Part shown: piece by piece, positions 27,682 to 36,276 of the stretch
Numbering within the stretch: the stretch's first letter is position 1
How the letters are laid out: the number at the start of each line of letters is the position of its first letter
Assembly (NCBI RefSeq): GCF_002019605.1
Contig: NZ_KV917368.1
Span: forward strand, 1,633,958-1,697,957
Origin: Alkalihalobacterium alkalinitrilicum
GTDB lineage: Bacteria > Bacillota > Bacilli > Bacillales > Bacillaceae_F
Direction: 5' to 3'
Length of the DNA stretch: 64,000 nt
The notes under the pieces: model-generated
What the model saw: the letters and a program-made list of their open reading frames with translations, nothing else
Told to the model about the DNA's origin: nothing
Database searches by the model: none
Made by a program: the position numbers and the translations under genes

Positions 27682-28095
27682 TCATTTTAGCGTTCGATAA
27701 GCCATGTTTTGTCCCATTGTACTGCAAACGGTGATGAACCTCGTACTCAGGGGGTAATCATCTATCTACAGGTAAAAAACCACCTGTCCCTCTCTCCGTT
27801 GAATTCCTTTGAGAGGGTGCCCCTACCATTGTTTGGGTTTCTCGCTCGAGGGGTTTACCCGTTCCACTCCACTTGTTTCCAAGCGGACTACGTCACTGTG
27901 GCACTTTCAGAAGCATCACACCATATCCATAAGGACGTAGGTGCTTACCTCGCCGTTAGCCCAGTCAAAACCAGACTACCCTAGCTTATGAATTCGCTAG
28001 GCACGAACACTACGACCATCTCAGGTCGTGCGAGCATGGACTTTCCTCTATACCATCAAAGTGATATAGCAATTACCTGAACGCTAAATGCTGTT
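27682..28095 (-). ncRNA. rnpB: RNase P RNA, type B
   Basis: On the reverse strand the universal core is present: GAGGAAAGTCCATGCTCGCA near the 5' end, GTGCCACAGTGACG, GGTAAACCCCTCGAGCGAGA, and GCAGTACAATGGGACAAAAC near the 3' end. Helix P1 forms between TTAGCGTT at about 28081-28088 and AACGCTAA at about 27686-27693. The layout matches Bacillus type B RNA, the catalytic component that trims tRNA 5' leaders. Exact ends are estimated from P1. A good sigma-A promoter lies upstream. Confidence 0.96.
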
Positions 28096-28115
28096 CTGTC
28101 TTAACGACAAGTCTT

Positions 28116-28145
28116 ATTATAGTACGATATATACTCAAAGGTCAA
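28116..28145 (-). promoter_or_regulatory. Sigma-A promoter of rnpB
   Basis: -35 TTGACC (28140-28145) and a perfect -10 TATAAT (28116-28121) with an 18-bp spacer. A start about 7 bases after the -10 falls just before the mature RNA. Confidence 0.75.
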
Positions 28146-28167
28146 CTGGAACTACTTTGGAAATCTG

Positions 28168-28557
28168 TTAATTTTTCCTGACTGCTTGTCTAGATAATTC
28201 ATCGGCATTTTTATTTTGGTTACTCGGAATCCATTTCAGGAAGAATAAATCGAATTGATCAATATATGTTAAAGCTTCGTCTAATAACTTTTGATATTGC
28301 TCCTTTTTTACATAGCGCTTTTCGACTGCCTGATCTATCAATTGCGAATCGGTCCGAAATGATACAGTAGTTAACCCTTTTTCTTTACATAATTCTAACG
28401 CTTTTATGAGGGCCATATATTCTGCTTCATGGTTTGTTAGTTCACCAAGAGGAATCGCATAACGGTCTTCATTTCCATCTTTATAGTTGATATAAATCCC
28501 TGCACCCGATGGACCTGGATTCCCAGCACTGGCCCCATCAATGTATACTTCGATCAA
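28168..28557 (-). CDS. RNase HI-family protein
   Basis: A 129-residue RNase H fold. The catalytic residues are visible: Asp7 in YIDGASAGNPGPSGAG, the Glu in LTNHEAEYMALIKAL, Asp in SFRTDSQLI and the final Asp in NKNADELSRQA. It should cut RNA in RNA/DNA hybrids, though small Bacillus members of this group (YpeP/YpdQ-like) vary in activity. It lies between rnpB and gpsB. Confidence 0.9.
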   Translation of the reverse strand: MIEVYIDGASAGNPGPSGAGIYINYKDGNEDRYAIPLGELTNHEAEYMALIKALELCKEKGLTTVSFRTDSQLIDQAVEKRYVKKEQYQKLLDEALTYIDQFDLFFLKWIPSNQNKNADELSRQAVRKN

Positions 28558-28624
28558 TAAAGCCTCTCCTTTATTTCAGCCTTTAGCTATAGTAACAATA
28601 TTATTTTTTTACAATAAACAAATT

Positions 28625-28933
28625 TTATTCGTATAGCTTTCTACCAAAAACTTCTTTTTCCAAGTTTGATAGACGTTGTAAAATATCATAATTTGTACTT
28701 CCGACAGGAGATGTTGATGTCGGGACTCTTGGTTTTTGTTCTTGTACTCGTTTAACCTCACGACGAAGTTGCTGATTCTCCTGCTCTAATCGTTCAACGG
28801 CTTCATGAAACTTTTCATAATCTTGGATAATTGCATCTAGAAATTTATCGACGTCATCTTGATTATATCCTTTTAGACTTGTTTTGAATTCTTTCTCTAA
28901 AATATCTTTCGCTGTAAATCGAAATTGACTCAT
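28625..28933 (-). CDS. gpsB: Cell-division regulator GpsB
   Basis: A 102-residue DivIVA-like protein. The N-terminal membrane-interacting domain reads [38 protein letters not shown] coiled coil follows to about residue 65, then a Pro/Thr linker, and the conserved C-terminal trimerisation segment [17 protein letters not shown]. It links cell-wall synthases such as PBP1 to the divisome. Position next to ypsA and rnpB is as in B. subtilis. Confidence 0.96.
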   Translation of the reverse strand: MSQFRFTAKDILEKEFKTSLKGYNQDDVDKFLDAIIQDYEKFHEAVERLEQENQQLRREVKRVQEQKPRVPTSTSPVGSTNYDILQRLSNLEKEVFGRKLYE

Positions 28934-29030
28934 TATAAATACACCCCAGTTCTTAACTGTAGACTACTACTTCTACTATTTTTTCAGAATTAAGAACAAT
29001 TGTCAATTTGTTCTTTTCGACTTTCTCACT

Positions 29031-29582
29031 TTAAAACTCTTCCATTTCTTCTTGTATTGTCGAATTTATATCATCTGGAGTAATGTAAAGGATAGGGTAC
29101 CCGTCACGATCATAACGTTTAAGTGCAGGTTCCAAGTAATAGTTAGGAGAGCCTTCCTTCCATTCATCATACAGAATAACAAGTCCGTCACTTTTTTCAA
29201 TCAAATATTGGTTTTTTATTCGTAATTGAGCTGGACTTTCGTACTCTCGTTTGGAAATACTATCAACAAAATCAGCAAGTCCTAATACATAACGATACTG
29301 TTCTTGATTCGTTTCACTCCAATTTTTTTCTTGTTGTAAAAATGGAGTCATAACCCCGAGCCTTAACTGCGGAAACTCCTTTTTTAATTCTGCTACTACT
29401 TCACCTGTCCAAATTTCAACACCAAGTTGTCCACTTATTAGAACCCACTCCAATCCTTCGTCAAGGAGTTGGCGTAGTTTCTTTTCAACTGTCTTTTTTA
29501 TGTATTGTATCCCATTATGCTTTTGATCAAAAATTCCTAATTCTTGAGCTTTATATCCAGTGACAACACAAACTTTTATCAC
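29031..29582 (-). CDS. ypsA: YpsA (SLOG superfamily, DUF1273)
   Basis: A 183-residue protein. The family start VCVVTGYKAQELGIF and the SLOG nucleotide-binding loop ISGQLGVEIWTGEVV are clear, as is KSDGLVILYDEWKEGSPNYYL. B. subtilis YpsA influences cell division with GpsB, whose gene is next door. I prefer GTG 29582 as start, eight bases after AGGAG, giving the same short N terminus as B. subtilis. An ATG two codons earlier sits too close to the ribosome site. Confidence 0.9.
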   Translation of the reverse strand: MIKVCVVTGYKAQELGIFDQKHNGIQYIKKTVEKKLRQLLDEGLEWVLISGQLGVEIWTGEVVAELKKEFPQLRLGVMTPFLQQEKNWSETNQEQYRYVLGLADFVDSISKREYESPAQLRIKNQYLIEKSDGLVILYDEWKEGSPNYYLEPALKRYDRDGYPILYITPDDINSTIQEEMEEF

Positions 29583-29675
29583 AATCATTTCTCCTAACAT
29601 TTCCATATAAATTTGAGCTGATTTTATTCATCATAAAAGGTTCTTAACATATCCTAATACAAGTCTCATTATTTG

Positions 29676-29702
29676 AAAAGGAGAGCATAAAAACTCTCCT
29701 TC
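29676..29702 (-). terminator. Intrinsic terminator after cotD
   Basis: Perfect AAGGAGAG / CTCTCCTT stem with an 8-base loop, ending in TTTC on the reverse strand. Confidence 0.7.
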
Positions 29703-29714
29703 TCTTACATCATA

Positions 29715-30128
29715 TTATCTTCCGCAAGGCTTTTTGTGATGAGGGTTACCCATTGGACCCATTCCCCATGGATTTTGGCCTGGTCCCATTCCTGGTCCTC
29801 CAAACGGTGCAGTTTGAGTTGGACCAAATCCTGGTCCTGCTCCAGGCCCCATTCCAGGCCCCATTCCTGGTCCTGCGAACGGCGATACTTGTGTTGGCGC
29901 TCCTGGTCCCATTCCTGTTGGTGAAACAAAGTGCTGATGCGTAATTTGTTGTTGTTGTGACGTTGTATGAGGGAAACTGTGAATATGCTTATAATGATGA
30001 TGCGTTACATTCGTTGTATGACTAGGGTGAATTTCAGGAACAATATATTCGCAACATTGATGAGTAACGTTGCATTTTGTCGGGTGAACAACAGCAGGCA
30101 TTACTTTTGTGCAAGGTCTATTCCACAT
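29715..30128 (-). CDS. cotD: Spore coat protein CotD
   Basis: A 137-residue inner-coat protein. The first half is the Cys/His-rich CotD region (MWNRPCTKVMPAVVHPTKC, THQCCEYIVPEIHPSHT, THHHYKHIHSFPH). The second half is a low-complexity Gly/Met/Pro repeat with units of the form GPGMGPG. This GMGP tail is longer than in B. subtilis CotD. The ribosome site AAGGAGGAAA is very strong. The coat genes of this class are made in the mother cell late in sporulation, and a SigK-like promoter lies upstream. Confidence 0.93.
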   Translation of the reverse strand: MWNRPCTKVMPAVVHPTKCNVTHQCCEYIVPEIHPSHTTNVTHHHYKHIHSFPHTTSQQQQITHQHFVSPTGMGPGAPTQVSPFAGPGMGPGMGPGAGPGFGPTQTAPFGGPGMGPGQNPWGMGPMGNPHHKKPCGR

Positions 30129-30159
30129 GTTATTTTCCTCCTTATTTGTTATTCAATAT

Positions 30160-30187
30160 TAACCTATGTAAGAAGCAAGAGAGATGT
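30160..30187 (-). promoter_or_regulatory. Candidate SigK promoter of cotD
   Basis: -10 CATAGGTTA fits CATANNNTA (30160-30168), with an AC-containing -35 (ACA near 30185). It lies 32 bases before the cotD start. Assignment rests on consensus only. Confidence 0.4.
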
Positions 30188-30438
30188 ACTAGTTGTTTGG
30201 CCTAATTTCCTATATAAATTATGAGTTTGCCTACATTTTGACGCTAATTCTTGTCCCTTTTAAGTTGAAAAGCCTTAGTATTTCTACACTCAAAATAATT
30301 CAGAATATTTCGTCAAAATCAAACAAATAGAATACCTAATTTGGCGAAACACCTCAAATTGTGCGCTTTCTCAGGAAATAAGGACGTTTGCTTCCTGGAA
30401 ATACGGGTAATATAATAGATGAAATAGGAGGGATAATT

Positions 30439-30762
30439 ATGGCAAAAATTACAGTGCCTGGTCAGAACACTTTTGAAGTTAACGAAGGAACAAAACTGGT
30501 ATTAGCATTAGAAGATAACGGTATTGACATCCTTCACCGATGTGGTGGAAAAGCGAAGTGTACGACCTGTCGAGTTGAAGTAATTGAAGGGGAATTTGGA
30601 GAACTTACAGACATTGAGAAAACAGCTTTCTCAGCCAAAGGTATCGAAGGTCAATACCGCTTATCTTGTCAAGTTTTTGTGAGAAGTGATGCAACAATAA
30701 AACCAATGATGACGGTTAACGAATCTGGCCTTGATGCAGGGCCTAGACCTAGCGAAGATTGA
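30439..30762 (+). CDS. 2Fe-2S ferredoxin
   Basis: A 107-residue plant-type ferredoxin domain. Cluster ligands are the three Cys of HRCGGKAKCTTCRVEV plus the Cys in YRLSCQVF. The C-terminal tail (NESGLDAGPRPSED) is not part of the fold. The ATG at 30439 has GGAGGG upstream. It may donate electrons to unidentified partners; AOR in this window normally uses a 4Fe-type ferredoxin, so no direct link is claimed. Confidence 0.9.
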   Translation: MAKITVPGQNTFEVNEGTKLVLALEDNGIDILHRCGGKAKCTTCRVEVIEGEFGELTDIEKTAFSAKGIEGQYRLSCQVFVRSDATIKPMMTVNESGLDAGPRPSED

Positions 30763-30766
30763 TAAT

Positions 30767-30826
30767 AAGCGCCTGACTCGAATAAGAGCACTAGGCACTT
30801 TTTGCTCAGTTATGAGTCAGACGCTT
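30767..30826. terminator. Bidirectional terminator between ferredoxin and mrfB
   Basis: 13-bp arms AAGCGCCTGACTC and GAGTCAGACGCTT with one mismatch around a long loop, then a T-rich tract. It overlaps the last codons of mrfB. Confidence 0.7.
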
Positions 30827-32090
30827 TTATTATTTTCTGTTCCAATCGCTCGATACGTTTGATGAGTTCAGAAGTCTGTTTGTTATTATCATTGCTGACT
30901 AATTTCGTCATCTCTTTTATATTGTTTAACCCTTTCACGGCATAAAACAATGCTTTTTCATAGTCTTTCGCGAAGTGTTCAAGTAGCTTTGATAATTCAA
31001 TTGCTATTTCTACTGATGAAAACTGACTTCGCTTGAAAGCATTTTCCAAAAGAAATATTGCATCATTTTTTCTATTGGTCTGCTTATATAATTTAGCTAG
31101 AAGTAAGAAACACTCCACCGTTACATTTTCACTATCTTCTTTAATAAGTTGTTCCAAGCATAAAAGCGCTCTTTCTTTTTCACCAACAAATTCAAGCCAT
31201 TTCCCAACTTGTATTTTTTCTCTTGTAGACACTTCTTTATTTTCATAGTTTAATAAACAACTTGAAATATGGACATACAACGAAATAAGCGATAATACAT
31301 CCCACTCGTTGTGTGTAAGTACACCTTCAATATACTCTGGATCGGGTTCATGTAGAAAGTCGAAATAAAGCATAGGAGCCATATAGCCAGGTGTGTCTTC
31401 ACCTCGTGCAAACTTCAAAATTTCACCTTCAACAATAGACAACTTACAAGAAGGTAATGTATCTTTCCACAGTCTCCTTGCACCGTGTAATAAATCAAAA
31501 TGTCCGAAAGCTGGAAGTTTGGGTACTTGATCTCTAACAAACGTATGTCGCGTTTTCACTTGGGGCCAATCAAAGGCTTTTCCATTATAAGTTACGAGAT
31601 TACTTAAGTTTTTAACATCATGTAAGAAGTGATAATATAGTGCAACCTCATGTTCAGGTCCTGGTAAGAAATATTGTTTTACTTTTACACCATTACGACT
31701 TAATTGACTATATCCGAGTAAAAAAATTGTACTTCCTGCCCCACTCGATAAACCTGTTGTTTCCGTATCAAAGAACAGTAAATCTTCAGGTGAGCGACCA
31801 GCGGCAGACAATGGATGTTTAAGACTTGTTTCTTGCCAACGCTCAACTATATCAATGGCTTCTGCAAATGTATATTTTCCATGCATCGTCTGAAGCTCAA
31901 ATTGTTTTTCACGAAGGATTGTATAATTTTCTTCAAAATGTATCGCTTTTGCATTTAGCTTTTTCCATTTATCATAAAAAGGAATATCAATTAATTGTTG
32001 CTCGTTTGGTGTAGTTTTCCCCCGTTCCCCTAGTTGTGGTTCAATGGACAAATGCTTTTTCATTCGCGATAACTTCCCTTTAATGGACAT
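30810..32090 (-). CDS. mrfB: DnaQ-like exonuclease MrfB (YprB)
   Basis: A 426-residue protein. The exonuclease domain has LLFFDTETTGLSSGAGSTIF (DEDD motif I), VTYNGKAFDWPQ (motif II) and NEWDVLSLISLYVH (motif III). The C-terminal third is a helical, TPR-like region (ALLCLEQLIKEDSENVTVECFLLLAKLYK). In B. subtilis MrfA and MrfB repair mitomycin C damage independently of UvrABC. The start at 32090 follows GAGGAT and overlaps the end of mrfA by 11 bp, consistent with coupled translation. Confidence 0.9.
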   Translation of the reverse strand: MSIKGKLSRMKKHLSIEPQLGERGKTTPNEQQLIDIPFYDKWKKLNAKAIHFEENYTILREKQFELQTMHGKYTFAEAIDIVERWQETSLKHPLSAAGRSPEDLLFFDTETTGLSSGAGSTIFLLGYSQLSRNGVKVKQYFLPGPEHEVALYYHFLHDVKNLSNLVTYNGKAFDWPQVKTRHTFVRDQVPKLPAFGHFDLLHGARRLWKDTLPSCKLSIVEGEILKFARGEDTPGYMAPMLYFDFLHEPDPEYIEGVLTHNEWDVLSLISLYVHISSCLLNYENKEVSTREKIQVGKWLEFVGEKERALLCLEQLIKEDSENVTVECFLLLAKLYKQTNRKNDAIFLLENAFKRSQFSSVEIAIELSKLLEHFAKDYEKALFYAVKGLNNIKEMTKLVSNDNNKQTSELIKRIERLEQKIIKASDS

Positions 32091-34371
32091 GTAAATCATC
32101 CTCTACTAATTTTCCAATCAATCGGCCGACAAGACCCTTTCCTTTTTCACCTGTTTCATTTGCTGGCCCTACACAAGAAGGGCACCCACCTTTACACGGA
32201 CAATTCCTAACCATTTTCTGAACTTCTTTTAATACTTGTGGAAAGTTTTTATAGATTTGTTCACTTAATCCTACTCCGCCAGGATAACGGTCATAAAAGA
32301 ATATCGTCGGTTCATCATTATGAACCGCTTTGATTTGCGGAATGACGTGTAAATCATTACGATCACACATTACAAACACAGGGGCAACATGCTGGAAAAT
32401 ATTTACCAGACCAGTTAACGCTTGTTCTAACGGTTCTTTCCCAAAATCATCTATTACCTCTTTTGAAAAGCTTACCCACATTGCATTCGTATGAAGTTCA
32501 ACTTCTGGTAAATGGATCGGCCCTGATCCGATGTTTTCAAAGGTAGAAAGCTTAATTTTTTTAAATATTGTTGCTTTTGCATTCACCATGACATCACCGT
32601 ATGATAAATTTGCTTCGTCTAGCGGTTTTTGTTGGTCCTCTTCTAACACTTTTAATTCAACAGCCAAGTTCGCGTCTGTAAAATATTCAACCTCAACTTC
32701 ACGAACCCATGCTTTTTTCTCATCCCAATCCAGTAACTCCACTTGGTATTGGACTCCTTGATGAAGATAAATGGCCTCATCATGAAGCAATGTCATAGCA
32801 CTAAAAGTATCCATTTCACCGATCACTTTTACATTTCCTATATTGGTTTGATCGATGATGACAACATTTTCTTGTGAAGCAGAACGTAAACTAATCCCAT
32901 GAGCGGGGAATCCGTCATTCATCCAATACCATTTCGAACCCTTATGATGAAGGACTTGCTCTTCTGTTAAAAATTCTAATACTTCTTCAATATCTTCCCC
33001 ACCGAACGTTTCTCCTTCTTTAAACGGAAGTTCATAGGCAGCACATTTTAAATGGTCGACTAAGATAATCAAATTATTTGGATTAATTCTCGCAGACTCA
33101 GGATTTCTTTCAAAGAAATATTCTGGGTGTTGAATGACATATTGATCCATTGGAGTCGAGCTCGCCACCATAATAATGAGTGACTCTTCCTGTCTACGCC
33201 CTGCTCTTCCTGCTTGCTGCCAAGCACTTGCTACAGACCCTGGATACCCTGTCATAATGCAAACTTGAAGTTGGCCAATGTCAACTCCTAACTCTAGCGC
33301 ATTTGTACTAACGACACCGATAATATTTCCTTTTCTTAAACCTTGTTCAATTTCACGTCGCTGCTTAGGTAAATAACCTCCTCGATAGCCTCTGATTGAA
33401 GCTGGCCCTAATTCTTTTTTTACAAGTTCTTGTAAATGACTTAAGATCACTTCAACCCGTACACGACTTCTAGCAAACACGATTGTTTGGATCCTTTCTT
33501 TTAAAAACGTCTTAGCTAGCTTATTCACATCAACCGTTGCACTTCTACGAATGTTTAGTGGCTCGTTCACAATGGGCGGATTATAAAAAAGAAAATGTTT
33601 TCGACCTCGTGGCGCCCCGTTTTTATCAATTAATTTCATCTTTTTTCCTGTTAACTGTTCCGCTAATTCTTTTGGGTTAGCAATTGTCGCTGATGTACAA
33701 ATAAACGTAGGATCACTTCCGTAAAATTGAGCGATCCTCCTTAAACGGCGAATAACATTTGCTACATGACTTCCAAATACTCCTCGATACGTATGCAATT
33801 CATCTATTATGATATATTTTAGGTTTTCAAAAAAAGCGACCCATTTCGTATGATGAGGAAGAATCGCTGAATGAAGCATATCTGGATTCGTAATGACGAT
33901 ATGACCTGCCTTTCGTACAGCCTGACGTATATTTGGAGCTGTATCACCATCGTACGTATAGCATTTTACATTCACACCAATTTCATCAATCAACTCATTG
34001 ACTTCACTTTTCTGGTCTTGCGCCAATGCTTTCGTAGGAAAAAGATAGAGAGCCCTACTTTCCTCATCTTTTATAATTTCTTGCAACACAGGTAAGTGAT
34101 AACAAAGGCTTTTCCCTGATGCTGTCGGCGTAACCGCAACAAAACTTTTCTTGTTGTACCCCGTTGAAAACGCTTGTCCTTGATGACTATATAAAGACGT
34201 AATGCCTCGATTATACAAGGCAGCCTTAATTCGGTTATCTACCTCTTCTGGGAACGGAACATACGATCCCTCTTCTGGAGCAATTTCATGCCAATATGTA
34301 ATATTTTTAGATAATTGTTCATCCGACCTTAAAAGCTCTAATACATCTCCTAACGACTTCTTCCCGAACAT
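32080..34371 (-). CDS. mrfA: Superfamily 2 helicase MrfA (YprA)
   Basis: A 763-residue DEAD/DEAH helicase. It carries Walker A VTPTASGKSLCYHLPVL, the IIIDELHTYRGVFGSH box, CTSATIANP, GVVSTNALELGVDIG and AWQQAGRAGRRQE. The C-terminal MZB/DUF1998 region ends with the four-cysteine zinc site NCPCKGGCPSCVGP, diagnostic of MrfA/Hrq1-like enzymes. The ATG at 34371 has GAGGTGA upstream; a GTG 20 codons earlier is rejected. It is followed by mrfB with a short overlap. Confidence 0.93.
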   Translation of the reverse strand: MFGKKSLGDVLELLRSDEQLSKNITYWHEIAPEEGSYVPFPEEVDNRIKAALYNRGITSLYSHQGQAFSTGYNKKSFVAVTPTASGKSLCYHLPVLQEIIKDEESRALYLFPTKALAQDQKSEVNELIDEIGVNVKCYTYDGDTAPNIRQAVRKAGHIVITNPDMLHSAILPHHTKWVAFFENLKYIIIDELHTYRGVFGSHVANVIRRLRRIAQFYGSDPTFICTSATIANPKELAEQLTGKKMKLIDKNGAPRGRKHFLFYNPPIVNEPLNIRRSATVDVNKLAKTFLKERIQTIVFARSRVRVEVILSHLQELVKKELGPASIRGYRGGYLPKQRREIEQGLRKGNIIGVVSTNALELGVDIGQLQVCIMTGYPGSVASAWQQAGRAGRRQEESLIIMVASSTPMDQYVIQHPEYFFERNPESARINPNNLIILVDHLKCAAYELPFKEGETFGGEDIEEVLEFLTEEQVLHHKGSKWYWMNDGFPAHGISLRSASQENVVIIDQTNIGNVKVIGEMDTFSAMTLLHDEAIYLHQGVQYQVELLDWDEKKAWVREVEVEYFTDANLAVELKVLEEDQQKPLDEANLSYGDVMVNAKATIFKKIKLSTFENIGSGPIHLPEVELHTNAMWVSFSKEVIDDFGKEPLEQALTGLVNIFQHVAPVFVMCDRNDLHVIPQIKAVHNDEPTIFFYDRYPGGVGLSEQIYKNFPQVLKEVQKMVRNCPCKGGCPSCVGPANETGEKGKGLVGRLIGKLVEDDLHVH

Positions 34372-34439
34372 TTCATTCACCTCTATATCTATTGTAGCGA
34401 ATGTGTGTTTGTAAATAAAGAGAAACTTCACTTATTACA

Positions 34440-34651
34440 GGGAGGTTTATCCTATACTAATGTTCTTCAGGACCCACCAAGAGATGAGCCCAACAGGAGT
34501 TGACACAACGCTTGACGCTTACAGATTATCTACAACTTTGTGTCTTCACCAGAAATTACCTCCTGCTAAGGACTTTCTTGGTTCACAATGTCATGAAGGG
34601 GGGCTGAGCGGCAGGTTAAACGGTAAAGTAAAAAAATGGCAGTTTCTATTC
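34440..34651. other. Unassigned intergenic block, richer in GC than its surroundings
   Basis: On the plus strand a 65-codon frame opens after GGGAGG (ATG 34460), but its composition (MFFRTHQEMSPTGVDTTLD) matches nothing I know. On the minus strand the block would be the mrfA leader. I see no terminator, promoter pair or clear hairpin. Purpose unknown. Confidence 0.35.
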
Positions 34652-35305
34652 TCATAATTCCCTGCTACTTTGATCCGATTTAAAAATAATATTTACGTAG
34701 TTCGAACTCCCACCTGAAATAAACTGATCCAATTCAGAAACAGGAATTTCTGTAACGATATCTATAACTTTCGTTTCTTTGCCTTTTAAGGTCACTTCAT
34801 GGACGCCATTATTGTTCATTAATGAATGTTCTGGCCACAACCCTTTATAATAGTCATAAAACTCAATTGTAAATTCAATATCCTTTTTACTATGATTGAT
34901 CAAAGGCAACTTACATTCACCACGCAACACCTCTTCATTCATCATTATAAATTCACAAGAACTCGCTTCCTTGTCATAAGAGACAGCGTAAATTCCCGAA
35001 GCTAATGTTTTCTGAAAGACTTCTATAATAAATGGTGGCCCTACTATTAAAATAAATAGTGCTAGCAAAACAGCCCGACTGCTATATTTTTTGAGTGACC
35101 TTACGAGTACGAATAATCCACCAATCAATAAAAACATTAAAAATATATTTACATATTGCAGTCCTGAAACAGAACGGACTGGAATTCCTAGCTAAGTACC
35201 AATCATTTCGCCAAATGAATAATGATGCGGGAACGGCAAATACATAATTAAAATAAAAGAAAGTAAAATAATTGCAACATAAAACAACTTTTTATTACGA
35301 ATCAA
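34652..35305 (-). pseudogene. Small membrane protein gene with one in-frame amber stop
   Basis: From a TTG at 35305 (GTGGAGTG upstream) one frame runs 217 codons, broken only by TAG at 35192-35194 (codon 38). The first 37 codons give a membrane segment (LFYVAIILLSFILIMYLPF). After the stop the frame continues with GLQYVNIFLMFLLIGGLFVL, another hydrophobic segment and an extracellular domain of about 110 residues. A restart at the internal ATG 35137 has no ribosome site. Family unknown. A CAG-to-TAG change would explain the break. Confidence 0.65.
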
Positions 35306-35545
35306 AACAACACTCCACTCATAAAACAGACATTTGCATAAAATGAAACTTCATACAGTAGGAGCTTTCCTTCATCCCCTACTGAATTTTAGTTGAACCA
35401 AACGGATTGTTTGCTGGCGCTTATCTCCTACTTCCTCTATCTTATTTCCTCAAATCTTGAATTGGAAATCTTTACGTCCGTTAAACGGGATGAAGGTTTG
35501 AAAGTTCTACAAATTCTTTATTACCACACTTTTTTTACGAGTATA

Positions 35546-35818
35546 TTAAACAAGAGATCTACCATCTCGTGATTTATTTATTAACAGAATGACGATTGCA
35601 GCTAAACAAGCAACGCCGATAAAAGAACCTTCAAAAAAGGCTGGGGTTATTACATATCAAAACGCAACTTCATTTTGTAAATGAGTGACATTTTCGTTCA
35701 AATTAACATTATCAGGAACGTAAAGTATCATTAAAATCACTCCATAAACAACCTGACTTATAATATAAAGAACGTGCATAACTATTGAAATAACAATACA
35801 TTGAAACAGTAATTTCAT
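35546..35818 (-). pseudogene. Two-segment membrane protein gene with one in-frame opal stop
   Basis: ATG 35818 follows GGAGG. The frame encodes MKLLFQCIVISIVMHVLYII, an Asn-rich loop, then TGA at 35657-35659 (codon 54), then YVITPAFFEGSFIGVACLAA and IVILLINKSRDG. The second membrane helix is intact but cut off. TGG (Trp) to TGA would explain it. This looks like a formerly 90-residue membrane protein of unknown function. Confidence 0.65.
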
Positions 35819-35938
35819 CATTTCCTCCAACAAACAATAATTAATAGTGCACTATTATTTTTTTATGTATTTTTATCCCATAGGGGGGGATGTTAAAATT
35901 GGAATGTATTGTTATTTTAACGCTTTGGAGGTCATCCC

Positions 35939-36118
35939 GTGAATATTTCAGCAAAATTTATTATAAGTGCCTTACTTGTATTTACGTTATTTCTTGTTTT
36001 AGGGTTTCATCAAGAACTCTCTATATTTGTCATTATTTTGTGTTCTATTGTTTTTGGTAACACAATACATCTTTTTGTCGATTTATTTACTAAATTTGAA
36101 ATAAACAAAAGTAAATAG
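35939..36118 (+). CDS. 59-residue membrane protein
   Basis: GTG start with an excellent ribosome site (TTTGGAGG, seven bases). The product has two hydrophobic segments, KFIISALLVFTLFLVLGF and LSIFVIILCSIVFGNTIHLF, and a basic C-terminal tail ending INKSK. No known family. It is divergent from the broken gene at 35546-35818 and short enough to be missed by standard calling. Confidence 0.6.
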   Translation: MNISAKFIISALLVFTLFLVLGFHQELSIFVIILCSIVFGNTIHLFVDLFTKFEINKSK

Positions 36119-36193
36119 TTTAGACAACAATAATAGAAGAGCTTAAAGTATGGGAATATCTTGATTGTTGGTATTATTAATAATTTACAAATT

Positions 36194-36253
36194 AAAAAGG
36201 TGTGTAGGAAGCAGTTCTAATAAAAATTGAACTTTACCATCAAACACACCTTT
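36194..36253 (-). terminator. Terminator of the flavin oxidoreductase gene
   Basis: AAAGGTGTGT and ACACACCTTT arms with an inner GTTC/GAAC pairing and T runs on both sides. Confidence 0.75.
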
Positions 36254-36276
36254 AAAAATTCACTTAAAAGTAATCG

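Noticed and set aside
29736-29944. Plus-strand frames antisense to cotD
   Set aside because: They mirror the GMGP repeat of cotD (Trp/Ser-rich nonsense), with no ribosome site.
14312-35305. Amber (TAG) recoding, because three frames contain in-frame TAG codons
   Set aside because: TAG is used as a genuine stop elsewhere in the window (gerC gene at 56449), and one broken frame has TGA instead. Independent CAG-to-TAG mutations are simpler.
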